Below are positions 19,001 to 26,400 of a DNA stretch of 59,873 bases, piece by piece. A program made the position numbers and the translations under genes. Source of the stretch: CAIVAT01 sp964455285. Its GTDB lineage: Bacteria > Bacteroidota > Bacteroidia > Bacteroidales > FEN-979. Positions within the stretch are counted from its first letter, which is position 1, and each line of letters starts with the position of its first letter. The notes under the pieces were generated by a model. It saw nothing but the letters and a program-made list of their open reading frames with translations, was not told the DNA's origin and searched no databases. The DNA is taken from the NCBI GenBank assembly GCA_964455285.1, contig CAYVVG010000019.1, positions 1 to 59,873 of the forward strand, in the 5' to 3' direction.

Positions 19001-22000
19001 GTTGATGCCGGATATGAGGTTATTGTATACGTTGTTGAGTAATCCGCTCCCCAGATAGAGGCCGATCACTGAATTCCCGTTTTCAAGAGAGGTGATCGTA
19101 TTTCCCGAAATCTGGGTGGTGGCTGTCGCAGCAGGACTGAAATAGAGCCCATATACGTTGTTGCTGCCCGTGGCAGAGCCGATAATATTGCTGATCGTAT
19201 TGCCCGCAATAACATTGTTATCACCGTAAATGTTGGCACAATAATGACCATACATCGTGGCTTTGGCTGCGGCTGACGTGAGGAGGTTATTGGTGACTGT
19301 CAGATCGGTCTGGTAGGTCGTATAGAGCACATTCAGCTGAGTAGGCAGGTTATGCCCCAAACTCTGGATCGTATTGCCGGTGACCACGTTGTTGAGATCG
19401 GGATAGGTCGAACTATATCCGGCCATGTAGATACCATTATATGTATCCTGGATCGTGTTGTTCGAGAAGGTGTTGTAGCAGTTGCCGTTGGCCGACGACG
19501 TGGGGGCGTTGGCAGTGGTAAGAATCCCCCTCGAGTTGATGTTGTCCTTGTTCAGGTCGATAAGGCAATTGGCGATCGTGACGTGGTTGCAGTTGTCGTT
19601 GGCGGGGCCCTGCAGGTAGATGGCCCGCTCAAGCCAATCGGATGACGAGAACCCGCCGTCGTTGATGTCGATCCCGTCGATGGTGACATAGTCGGCGCCG
19701 TACAGCCAGATTCCGATGTCGCTGGTACTGGTGGTCCCGGTGATGTTCAGTACCGGGTTACTTCCTTCACCGTACTTCTGGAACACGATGGGCTGGGTGG
19801 CCGAGCTGATGTTCATGATCGCATAGGCGTACGGGGTGGGACTTGCCGGGATCACCCGATCAAAAGTCTCCCCGGCGAACACGTTGAAGGTCACGGGACC
19901 GCAGATCCCATGACTGTTGAGGGCGATGAAGACATCGTCGAAGCTGGTGAAATTGGTGCCCCCGGTGGGGGTGGCGTTATCGATGGTATAGGTGCCGCAG
20001 ATCGCCTGGACGATCACATAGTAATTGGGATCATAGGGAGGAGTTGCAGATGCCGGCGGGTTGTACGACAGGGAGGAGGTCCCGATCGAGGGATTGGCGG
20101 ATACATTGGGTGTGGAGGCGCCGTCCTGGGCCACAATATAATATTTGACGATATCTCCCTTCACGGCCTCGGAAGCGAAGGTGAATTCGTACTTCCCGTT
20201 CCCTGAATTATAGACGCCGGTGACCGGGTTCCATGAACCCGAATTGACATTGTAGTAAAGCACCGGAAGTCCGATTCCAACCTGGGGCACGCCCGAACCA
20301 CCGTCGGTGATGCTGGCTGCGATGATGCGCGCGCCGGGATCCGTGGTGTCCGGCAGCGGGGTATAGGTGATCGACGGCGCGGTCAGGTCGAGGGGGATCC
20401 CCGAGAATTCATCGGCGCCAATGTCGGGCATGGTTGCGTGGCGCGCATCGCCGTCAATGTCGTCGGTGACCGAGGCGATGGGGGTTCCCCCGCTCTCGAT
20501 CTGGGTGGCCACGGTCCGGTCGATGTGCAGGAAGTCGGGATCCGACCCGGTGGTCGTTGACCATGTAGGGTTCTCTGAAATCGAAGCGCCATCGCGCGGT
20601 GTCATGATCGCCTTGAACAGGTCGAGGTCCGCAACGGTAGAGGTTCCGTCGTAGAAGAGAACCGGAGCAAAGAAATCGTTGTTATTTGAGGTGTTGGAAT
20701 AATTGGTAAGGGTGGTGCTCGAACGGCGGTAGGCGACCGAATATCCGGTTCCGCTCGACGCGGAGATGTTCACCAGGATGTTATTCCGCAGGTCGAGGGC
20801 GGCGGTGGTGGCTGTCGCGCTGGTGGTATGCCAGAGTGCGCAGCTTCCGAAATTGGCGCCCGAGGAGGCCGAAGCGTTGAGGTAAACCGTATTGTTGTAA
20901 ACATTGACCGAGGAACTTGCCGTACTGGAAGTGATGGAGATCCCCCGGATCGCATTCTCGCTGTTGGCATTCGGTGCGTTCAGGTTGCCCACCAGGTTGT
21001 TGTATATGTTCTGTGACGTCCCGGCGGAAACATAGATCCCGTAAAAGGTCGGAGAGGATGCGTAACTGGTCAGATCATGCACTTTGTTTTTGTACAGGTT
21101 GGTTGTTCCTGAACCGGCGTCATAAATCCCGTAAAAAGTGGTGCCGTATGTGGAGATATTCGCCACTTCGTTCTGGTAAATGCTTGGTGTGGTTGCCGCG
21201 GCATACAACCCGTAAACCGTTCCGCGTGAGGTAATTCCATTGATCGTGTTGCCATAGATATTGGCCGTGGTCCCGGTGGCATACAGTGGATACACCGTCC
21301 CGGTGCTGTCGGTAAAGTTGGAAACGGTATTGTAATAAATATTATTGGTCAGAGATGATGCCAGGTACATTACGTAACAGGTCCCTGTGCTCCGGGTGTT
21401 GACGTTGGAGAGGGTGTTGCCCGAGAATACCCTGGCCTGAGTGGCGGAGGTGTTGGAATAAAACCCGTAAAAGGAACCGGTGCTGGCAGATAGATTCATA
21501 TTGGAGAAGTTGTTGTCGGTGATCGTCTCCGTTCCTCCGGTCGGTGAACCGTTATTGTAATACAGGTAGAAAGTTCCCGACGTTCCGGTCTTGGTGATGG
21601 TTCCCACGGTCTGGTTCCCGGTTACCGTAACATTGTTGGTTGACGAAGAGTTATAGATCAGGTAGGTGGATCCTGTATTGGCAAAAGTCCCGGAGTTGAA
21701 ATTGTTGTAGGAAATACTTTTCGAACTTTGGGTATTCGCTTCATAAATGGCATAAGCTGCACTGCTGGAGGCAGCCAGGTTCATGGTAATATTGTTCCGG
21801 TCAAGGTAAATGTTGCCCCCCGAGCCAGTGTAATTATAGATGCCATAAAGGATGTTGCCATGCGCCGTACCGCCCCCGCCGGCATTGTCGATCGTGTTGT
21901 AGCTGACGTTCACGCTCGACTGATAATACGTGTACACGCCATAAGACGTTGAGGCAGTTCCCCCCCCGAAGTTCTGGATGATATTCCCGTTGCCAGAAGT

Positions 22001-22702
22001 ACCGCCGACCACCAGGTTGTTGTCGTAATAGGTCGAAGAAGTGTAGCCCCGGGCATGGATCCCCACATGTACATTGCTGATGGTGTTGCCGGTGAGGGTG
22101 CAGTTCTCGGTCTTTCCCCCGACGCCAGTAACCGTAACACCTGTAGCACTGCTGACGGAGCTGGGCGCATTCGAAATATAGATCCCGACTACATAGGCGC
22201 TGCTCCCTTTGGTCATGGTGACCGCACAGTTTTTGATGGTCAGGTACTTGCAGGCATCGGTGGCGGTCTTACCAGAGTAGTAGCCGTATTCGATCGTCGA
22301 TTGCGAGGCGGCCACATCGATCCCGTTGATGGTGACGTAGTCGGTGGAGGTGATGCCGAACACATAGTCGCCCATCCCCCCAAGGGTCGAGGTGGTATTG
22401 GATCCCGCATCGGTCCGGGTGATCTTGGGATTGTTGCCCGGGCCGCTTTTCTGGAATACGATCGTCCTCGTCGCGCTGGCGGTCGTAGTGGTGATCAGGA
22501 TGGCAGCGGTCCTCGATTCGGTATAATCTGCAGCCACATTGAAGACGACACCGCCCGTGCCGACGCCATTTGTGTTCAGTGCGGTGACAGCCAATGCGAT
22601 TGTGGCGTAATCACCGGGGATGGTCTTTGTACCTGTGAGCGCCTGTCCGAAGGAAAGGGTTGTCAGGAACATGGCAACAACAAACAGTAAATGCTTTTTC
22701 AT
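10094..22702 (-). CDS. Giant T9SS-secreted protein with two beta-helix regions, Ig-like repeats and an SprB repeat
   Basis: 4202 aa. A signal peptide (MKKHLLFVVAMFLTTLSFGQ) is followed by right-handed parallel beta-helix sequence (about residues 20-760; many ITxNTIxN and GIY turns), a bridging Ig-like domain, and a second beta-helix (about 915-1460). At least four Ig-like units (about 1470-3200) follow. They alternate TTPxTRCGxGTVQLxA domains with TITPxQTICN/TYTWSP domains that keep paired Cys. Next comes a domain with GFPIGFNFKFGS, then an SprB-like repeat (GTIDITVNGG...YTVTVTD; about 3950-4020), the two-Cys pre-sorting module (about 4028-4104) and a type A sorting domain (LFPNPTTGNVTL, GLYFVKV, KLVKTR). 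T9SS exports such proteins across the outer membrane. No catalytic domain is visible; adhesion, gliding or matrix roles are inferred. The ATG at 22702 starts directly at the signal peptide. Confidence 0.92.
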   Translation of the reverse strand: MKKHLLFVVAMFLTTLSFGQALTGTKTIPGDYATIALAVTALNTNGVGTGGVVFNVAADYTESRTAAILITTTTASATRTIVFQKSGPGNNPKITRTDAGSNTTSTLGGMGDYVFGITSTDYVTINGIDVAASQSTIEYGYYSGKTATDACKYLTIKNCAVTMTKGSSAYVVGIYISNAPSSVSSATGVTVTGVGGKTENCTLTGNTISNVHVGIHARGYTSSTYYDNNLVVGGTSGNGNIIQNFGGGTASTSYGVYTYYQSSVNVSYNTIDNAGGGGTAHGNILYGIYNYTGSGGNIYLDRNNITMNLAASSSAAYAIYEANTQSSKSISYNNFNSGTFANTGSTYLIYNSSSTNNVTVTGNQTVGTITKTGTSGTFYLYYNNGSPTGGTETITDNNFSNMNLSASTGSFYGFYSNTSATQARVFSGNTLSNVNTRSTGTCYVMYLASSLTNNIYYNTVSNFTDSTGTVYPLYATGTTANIYGNTINGITSRGTVYGLYAAATTPSIYQNEVANISTYGTTFYGIYDAGSGTTNLYKNKVHDLTSYASSPTFYGIYVSAGTSQNIYNNLVGNLNAPNANSENAIRGISITSSTASSSVNVYNNTVYLNASASSGANFGSCALWHTTSATATTAALDLRNNILVNISASSGTGYSVAYRRSSTTLTNYSNTSNNNDFFAPVLFYDGTSTVADLDLFKAIMTPRDGASISENPTWSTTTGSDPDFLHIDRTVATQIESGGTPIASVTDDIDGDARHATMPDIGADEFSGIPLDLTAPSITYTPLPDTTDPGARIIAASITDGGSGVPQVGIGLPVLYYNVNSGSWNPVTGVYNSGNGKYEFTFASEAVKGDIVKYYIVAQDGASTPNVSANPSIGTSSLSYNPPASATPPYDPNYYVIVQAICGTYTIDNATPTGGTNFTSFDDVFIALNSHGICGPVTFNVFAGETFDRVIPASPTPYAYAIMNISSATQPIVFQKYGEGSNPVLNITGTTSTSDIGIWLYGADYVTIDGIDINDGGFSSSDWLERAIYLQGPANDNCNHVTIANCLIDLNKDNINSRGILTTANAPTSSANGNCYNTFSNNTIQDTYNGIYMAGYSSTYPDLNNVVTGNTIQSLGHNLPTQLNVLYTTYQTDLTVTNNLLTSAAAKATMYGHYCANIYGDNNVIAGNTISNIIGSATGSNNVYGLYFSPAATATTQISGNTITSLENGNSVIGLYLGSGLLNNVYNNLISGINYARAGTYVAYGLYSSGGVTNNIYNNIIYDVKADSASGTPSVRALAFGGGTTANVYHNTVYLDYVSKVGLNRSAALYVSTTPSTINLLNNVFVNNCNIDSGVVAAAFYKSSTSLANLGIVDNNLYWAGTTGPKNLIFYDGTNAMQTLPAYQALVTPKEFSSVTELPPFENITPGYYNMHLHNTSSSVCESSGVPVAMVTTDYDGEARNASTPDLGADEFQGKTAFTCTNPPAPGNTVASTTSLCLGSPVTLSLQSPVSGTGVHYQWQSSANGSTYTNIDGALFPVFTTTPAAPLYYQCAVTCLNGPSTTISTPVQLTFANSVVSTTPGTRCGTGTVDLQATGSAGTTVNWYSAPIGGTFLGTGTLFTTPTINTTTSFYAAAEKMVGAPGVVTIGTGTSNSSTSSYTPYCTLYEDGRHQILVLASELTAAGLSAGNITSLAFNLYSVGSPAMSGFTVSMGHTSLTSLSTSFETTETTVYTNPAYTPAGTGWQTLTFTTPFNWNGTSNIIIQVCFDNLDYSTGSSVYYTTTSGTYHHYGYADEMTGCTMTAPTTNGTNTYRANMQLGGFVGTVCSSARKEVVATVTPPPALTITPTQTICNSEILQIRVTSVVGDYDTYTWSPATNLFTDAACTTPYVAGTNATLLYVKSATAVTTAYTCTANNLTSLCANTATSTITTLPVPTLSAAPATICMSGNSTLTISPSSGYGDAGLQWQDSPDNVTFTDIAGATNLSFTTPTLTSTRYYKFVVRKSSGGPVCSEVNYTMTVNNPQILSTTPGTRCGIGTVQLAATANPGATISWYATASGGNALGTGPNWTTPELTATTSYYVMASQGGGTIYGARLAPTATTTTTASTYGLVFDAYRDFTLQTVDIYASATGSLVVQLQNSSGTVLQAATVTVTGLGLTTPQPITLNFPVTTGTGLRLLAISSPSMVRESSVGGFPYSLGANGSITSGYISGTSTTYYYFYNWKMSTGCESDRTQIIATVTPPPPLTITPGQTICNAEIFPLTVTSTLGDFDSYTWSPVTDLYTDATATTPYTTGTNASTVYVKSTTGAVTSYICTGTHSGSGCVNKDTAAIVTMPAATVDANPGGICVSGSSILTLSPATGYGTGTIQWQNSPDNSVFTDIPGATTTTYTTPTLNSTTYYRAVIRKFPGGDICSQPGISLQVTNPLILSTTPATRCGTGTVQLQATGNTGLLSWFESPEGGSPLWTGSPFTTPVISSTTSFYVASETLGTGPATVGEGATTSATYSNPFYSLYSNIHTQHLITAAELTAARILPGNLTALGLNITSAGTLPMIDFSLKIGFTTATNLSNFVSPTFTTVYTNASYMPVNGINTMSFTTPVTWDGVSNLVIEICHGNPGSTATMSRTCLADNTSYVSTIKVHRTASTGGSVICGDITTNKTTYSLRPQFIINGITVVCAGVRSEVVATVTPAPALTITPDQTICNSATLPLSVTSTLSNYETYTWSPVTDLYADAAATTPYVAGTNAATVYVKSFTGATTTYTCSAVNTASGCANTVSSTIITLPLIAIQATPEAICVSGSATLSLSPATGYGTATVQWQESSDGITYIDIPGATDVTYTTATISTQKYYKSVIRKTPAGAICSEPYYQLAVNNPQIFSTTPATRCGIGTVQLQASVSAGASVNWYASSTGGSPIGTGNPWTTPVISSTTSYWATATTGGMTGRVGKVGLEPGAGTGGGLSSYMTFTALSDFMLQTVDLFPYGTGAGTVTIELRTSSGTAIMSKTVDVIGTNSTSNPAQPVVLNFPITGGADYRLGVTAWTGGVTNLYRDNSNLAYPYTLPDIVSIINSQGGTTYYYFFYNWLVSTGCESSRMAAAVTVTPPLPLTITANQAVCQDVITSMSVTSTLSNFDTYTWSPVTHLYTDASCTTPYVALANASTVYFKSSALGATAYYCTATKISDGCVNMDTSTVTVNPAVFASATATPPVVCSGGNSQLQALGNQVIPVSAPDYVFSYAAGTYSEIVGGTVLGTTTNDDELFNNNTTGVTGTATDIGFPIGFNFKFGSTIFDHFAVSSNGYIVLGNETFTIANDVSTAISTSTVTGFANLISAFNNDLQAKPGSELSFLTTGTTGSKVLTIQWKRYRPYNNDSTINYMNIQIKLFEGSNVIKCIYGSNAINTAETGQVGLRLADNSNTNTRTTTTDWSTTTAGTNSSTCTWSATVFPAIGATFTFTPPAVPFTYLWSPTTFIPSGQQTTANPLATAVTATTPYSVVVTGLYGCSDTANVTVSLANSTVINNQPVSLVKCTGQPASFTVDVTGGNLTYQWRKDLVDINPVTNPSAATPTLNLANVTDLDEGSYDVVINSCFPVQYSNPVTLTVNPVPTATAVNNGPMCSNATLQLTGTTDIGTTFSWTGPNGFTSTLQNPAIPNVPFSARGNYYFTATAAGCTSLPDTTFADINATAAGTITPATSTISPGQIQQLTASHSDYSYNNGPLVNSPSTGSGGADESFLYSPLTLYGSNMNYSSNYSMADDFTVTNETMNVAFMEFFSYQTNSTTTSTFTALYVRIWNGNPGVAGSQVIWGDWTTNRLSSTSFTNIYRVDVTGNTARPIMRLVANTLGLVLSQGTYWVEFAASGSLTSGPWCPPITITGQNITGNGLQRVGSQWQAFNSGTDPNLYNQGIPFILHATPNTTTWAPTATLYSDAAATIAYGGEDLATVWAKPTTTTIYTATITGANSCPGSATATVNVLNPMSVNGVATNASCPTGADGTIDITVNGGVAPFTYAWSNLATTEDLTGLNPGTYTVTVTDIYSATATGSWTVDQYGDICNTITVTGTVTGTECFNAINLVTVAGGGNTFIVASGADVTIIADLVGKIKLMPGTHAVLGSHFQAYLSDTYCGAVKATTIAGTGTVDPETYLALAHFTLFPNPTTGNVTLIQKGDRIFGSVKVEVFSLKGEKVMTERFAGEKSHEFRFAELPEGLYFVKVIADHYVETLKLVKTR

Positions 22703-22785
22703 GGGTTTTGGTTGTGGTTTGACTGTTTTTACAATGTTTTCCGGTTGATATGTCGATTGTTAAAATGCAGATCGACCCCCGACAG

Positions 22786-22802
22786 ATTTAGGGGCCCTAA
22801 AT
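22786..22802. promoter_or_regulatory. 17-bp palindrome upstream of the 4202-aa gene (possible operator)
   Basis: ATTTAGGG-G-CCCTAAAT is a perfect 8-bp inverted repeat around one base, 84 bp upstream of the ATG, next to a 10-base A/T run. The position fits a regulator binding site at the promoter. There is no direct evidence for a binding protein. Confidence 0.35.
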
Positions 22803-22990
22803 GTAACAAAAAAAAAATGACAAAAACGACCTCCGGGGGTCCATCCGGCCCTCCTGACCGTAAATCAGAACCATTCCAAACAAAGAAGATTTGTAATTTG
22901 TTGATTATACTTGACTTGACCGGTCATGTGTTACGTTATTTTCAGTCTTCCACAAAAGCGGGGTTTTAACATTATTTAACAGTTGGGATC

Positions 22991-23010
22991 GTGACGCGTG
23001 ACGCGTGACG
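22991..23010. repeat. GTGACGC tandem heptamers (about 3 copies)
   Basis: GTGACGC GTGACGC GTGACG, the reverse-complement phase of the GTCACGC arrays at 49969 and 23298. Confidence 0.8.
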
Positions 23011-23153
23011 GGGAACAAGGTTACCCGGATTTGCGCAGGGTGATCTTATTTTCTTTCCTTTTCTTTTCCTTGGATGAAAAGAAATCTGATTAAGCGCTTT
23101 CGCACCTGTAAGATCCGCTTTTGTATCGCATAAGATACCGGGAACTCAGCCTT

Positions 23154-23269
23154 CCGTGTCTTCCGTGCATGATTCTGTGTGTTCTGTGATGCCTTTTATC
23201 AACAGGATATCATCACAATCCATGGAAATAATAACACGGAATTCACGGAAAAAGGCACGGAAGACACGG
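23154..23269. repeat. 116-bp imperfect inverted repeat with 15-bp perfect ends
   Basis: CCGTGTCTTCCGTGC at 23154-23168 is the exact reverse complement of GCACGGAAGACACGG at 23255-23269. The arms continue inward with degenerate TTCTGTG/CACGGAA steps. It has no coding capacity and looks like a small non-autonomous palindromic element. Confidence 0.75.
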
Positions 23270-23297
23270 GTTAATAACTGTTCTGAAAAAACAACCT

Positions 23298-23325
23298 GTC
23301 ACAAGTCACCCGTCACGAGTCACGA
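23298..23325. repeat. GTCAC-type tandem heptamers (4 copies)
   Basis: GTCACAA, GTCACCC, GTCACGA, GTCACGA, ending where the terminator stem of the 1941-aa gene begins. Confidence 0.85.
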
Positions 23326-23362
23326 AAAAAGCCGGCCCCGTGAACGGGAACCGGCTTTTTTT
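23325..23362 (-). terminator. Rho-independent terminator after the 1941-aa gene
   Basis: GCCGG-CCCCGT-GA-ACGGG-AA-CCGGC hairpin, flanked by A6 on the left and T7 on the right, so it is probably bidirectional. The same GCCGG...CCGGC design recurs at 34429 and 39632. Confidence 0.88.
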
Positions 23363-23460
23363 ATTGACGATTGAGGGATTGTAGATTGAGAGATTGAAGA
23401 TTGAAGATTGAAAATTTATCGTCAATCCCTTGATCCCTCAATCTGCAATCATCAATCCAA
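23363..23460. repeat. ATTGA/GATTG repeat tract 3' of the 1941-aa gene
   Basis: Many partial copies of ATTGACGATT, AGATTGA and GGGATTG, with an inverted half (CGTCAATCCC, CTCAATCTGCAATC). It fills the space between the stop codon and the terminator. The same kind of tract occurs at 29511, 34469, 39672 and 39903. Confidence 0.8.
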
Positions 23461-26400
23461 CTACCTGGTTTTCACCAGCTTCAGTGTCTCCACATAGCTG
23501 TCGGCCACCACTTTCACAAAGTACAGGCCCTCCGGCAGTCCGGCAACACGGAATTCGTGTCTCTGTTCGCCGTTCATCCGTTCGGTCAGCACCCTGTTCC
23601 CGTTGAGGCTGTAGATCTCCACGCGCACCGATCCGAACTCGCGATCTCCCTTCTGTACCAGCGTGAAACTGCCGCTGGCCGGGTTCGGGAAGATCGAGAA
23701 GTTCGCCAGCGACAGCGAGGGAGCCGGAGTTTCCGGTCCGGCCGACGCGATGGTCGCCGCCTTGACCGATCCGCAGTAGGTGTCGGAGAGGTAGGCATGC
23801 ATGTGTGAACCGCTTACTGCCTGGGTTCCGGGCAACATGACGATCTTCCCGGTCAATCCGGCAATGAGCGTAACATCCGCTCCTGAGGCCACGATAAAAG
23901 AGGTGGTCCCTCCCGCCGTGGTGATCAGGTTGATGGCGTCGAAGCATTCGGTGCCGGTCACTGTTCCGGTGAGGGTGATGGTGTCGCAAATCCCGCTCAC
24001 CTGGCCGACGGTTGCACTTAACGACACGGAACAATTGTTCACATCGGTCACTGTAACGGTGTAGTCGCCCGGGTTCAGGCCCGTCAGGTCCTCAGTGGTG
24101 GCAAGGTTGCTCCACAGGTAGGTGTAGGGCAATGTGCCTCCGCCTACGGTCAGGTCAATAGAGCCGTCGGCGCCGGTGGGACAACTGGCGTTTACCGGCA
24201 CAATACCCACACTGAAGGCGGGTGGCGAGTTGACGATCCAACTGCCCGTCGCGGTTGCCATGGCGGCATCCGTCACCGTCACCGTATAGGCGCCGGCCCC
24301 GATCCCGGTCAGGTCTTCGTTGGTAGACAGGTTGCTCCAAATGTAGGTGTAGGGAGAAGTGCCTCCCGCCGGGGTGATGTCGATGGAACCGTTGGTGTTG
24401 CCATAACATCCGGTGACGTCTGTTGGGGTACCGGTCACCGACAGCGGGGTGGTTGCCGTGAAGGTCTCGGTGATGATCTGCGTGGCCGTACTAACGACAG
24501 AACCGGTGTATCCGGAAGCCAGGATCAACTTGTAGGTGGGAACGCCGGAAATGGTCAGACCAACCGATCCCGTGGAAGCTCCGAGTACTGCGATTGGAAC
24601 GTCAGGTCTTTGTTCCCAGGTATCGGTCGAGGGTTTGTACACATAGCACGGGTTCGGGTTGGCCGGGGTCCATGCAGCAGTCGGACTACCGGCTGCCACG
24701 ATGATCTGGTCGGCACCCCAGGGTGCTCCGTCAAAACGGTACATCGTTCCGCCCGGGTATCCGACCTTATTGCTGTTGAAGGTGCCGGAATGGACGGCAA
24801 CCGTTCCCGTGGGATCTTCCACAAGCTCGGTCGAAACCGCTCCTGTCGAGCCCGGATAAGGAGTCTTGGCGGTGCCCCATGTGATGACAGTAGGATCGGT
24901 GGGAGAAATGGTCCCTACATAAACTGAATTACTGATCACCGACAAGTCAGCGCCGGCAACATACACCAGCTTGTCCCCTGCCCGGGAGAAAGCCCCCCCG
25001 AATTTTGCGCCCGGCATCGAAGTGGCTGCGGTCCATGTATCCGTTGCGATATTATAGAGGTAAACATCCGTCAGCACATTACTCGCGCCATCAACGCCGC
25101 CAGCCAGATAGATGTAGTTGGTCCCGTAAGTGGTAGCCTTGCACCAGGCCATCGCCTTGGGCAGATGGGTGGGCATGAGTTCCCAGATGTCGGCGACAAT
25201 GTTGTACCGGTACACCGAATCGGAATAAACGGCGCCGGCGCCGCCGATCAGGTAAAGGAAGTTCCCCTGGGCGGCGCAGGTCGTTACGAGGCGTTTCACC
25301 GGAAGCGAGGCGATGGCCGTCCAGGTGTCGGTGCTGACGTTGTATTTGTAACATTCGGTACCCAGCCCGGAAGTGGTGTTCCCGCCCAGGCTGAACAAGT
25401 ATCCGACAGGGGGGGTCACGCTATTGTCAACCCATCCCGTACCGGTGCCCATGTATGTCGTAGTAGGATAGGCCACACCGGAAGTCCAGGCAGCACTGGT
25501 CACGCATGTCACCTTCGATTTGCAGTCATTGGAGGGGAGCATGTCAGTGGCAAGCTGTGTGCATACCTGAACAGTGTAGTTACCGGATACCGTCGGGTCC
25601 CAGGAGGGAAAGGTCACCTGGGTCTGTGCCCCGGCTGCCAGGTCCACTACGTTGACTGTCGATGTATAGCCTCCCGTAATGGTCATCTGAACATCAAAGG
25701 TCTCCGTATTTGCTCCGATGTTCTTTACGGTGGCCTTGGGTATTATGGGAGTTCCGGGAGCATGAACGGAAGGAACATCGTCGATCGACAGGGTACTGAC
25801 ATCGTGGTCGAGCGGAGGGGCAACGGTGACCGTATAATCTTCAACTTCACCGTAAGATTGTGTTCCACAAGGACTGACCGTACCCGTGTACATGATGCGG
25901 ATCCTCATCCGGGTATTTCCGGTGGGGGCACCTGCGGGAGGCGTGATGGTGGCGGTGTAGGGTCCGTTGCCGGGGGTCCCGACCACCGTGATGGTTTCAT
26001 CCGCGTCGCTGAAATCATAATCCTGGTTCCAGTCCACCCAGATCCCGCACTGGTCTGAACTATACGGCGTCCCATTGGTCACCGTGATCGGGGTGCCAAT
26101 ACCCGGGGCCATGCTGGCTGCCTGCGCCGTATAATCGGCATATCCGCCGGAGGTGCAGGCTGTACTGTTGTCGATCGCTCCGCACTGGACACGGCTGATA
26201 TATTCATCACAGGTGGTGGCGCCCGCGGTGCAATAGCTGGGTGCCGCCGTGGTAAACGACCATTCGGCGCATCCGGTGGCGTCACCGCTGCCGCTGTAAG
26301 GCACAACCTGCCAATAGTAGGTGGTCAGCCATTCCATATCGGGAGAGGGATCGTACGTGGTAACATTGCCCAGGTCGCCGACATAGGTCAACGGGTGAGA

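Larger units (their letters stand above)
22703..23460. other. 758-bp intergenic region between the two largest T9SS genes
   Basis: No gene is visible. It holds a 17-bp palindrome (22786-22802), a GTGACGC array (22991-23010), a long inverted repeat (23154-23269), a GTCAC array (23298-23325), a terminator (23325-23362) and an ATTGA-type tract up to the next stop codon. The promoter of the 4202-aa gene should lie in 22703-22850 on the minus strand. I see only a weak candidate (TAAATCTG near the palindrome) and do not call it. Confidence 0.7.
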
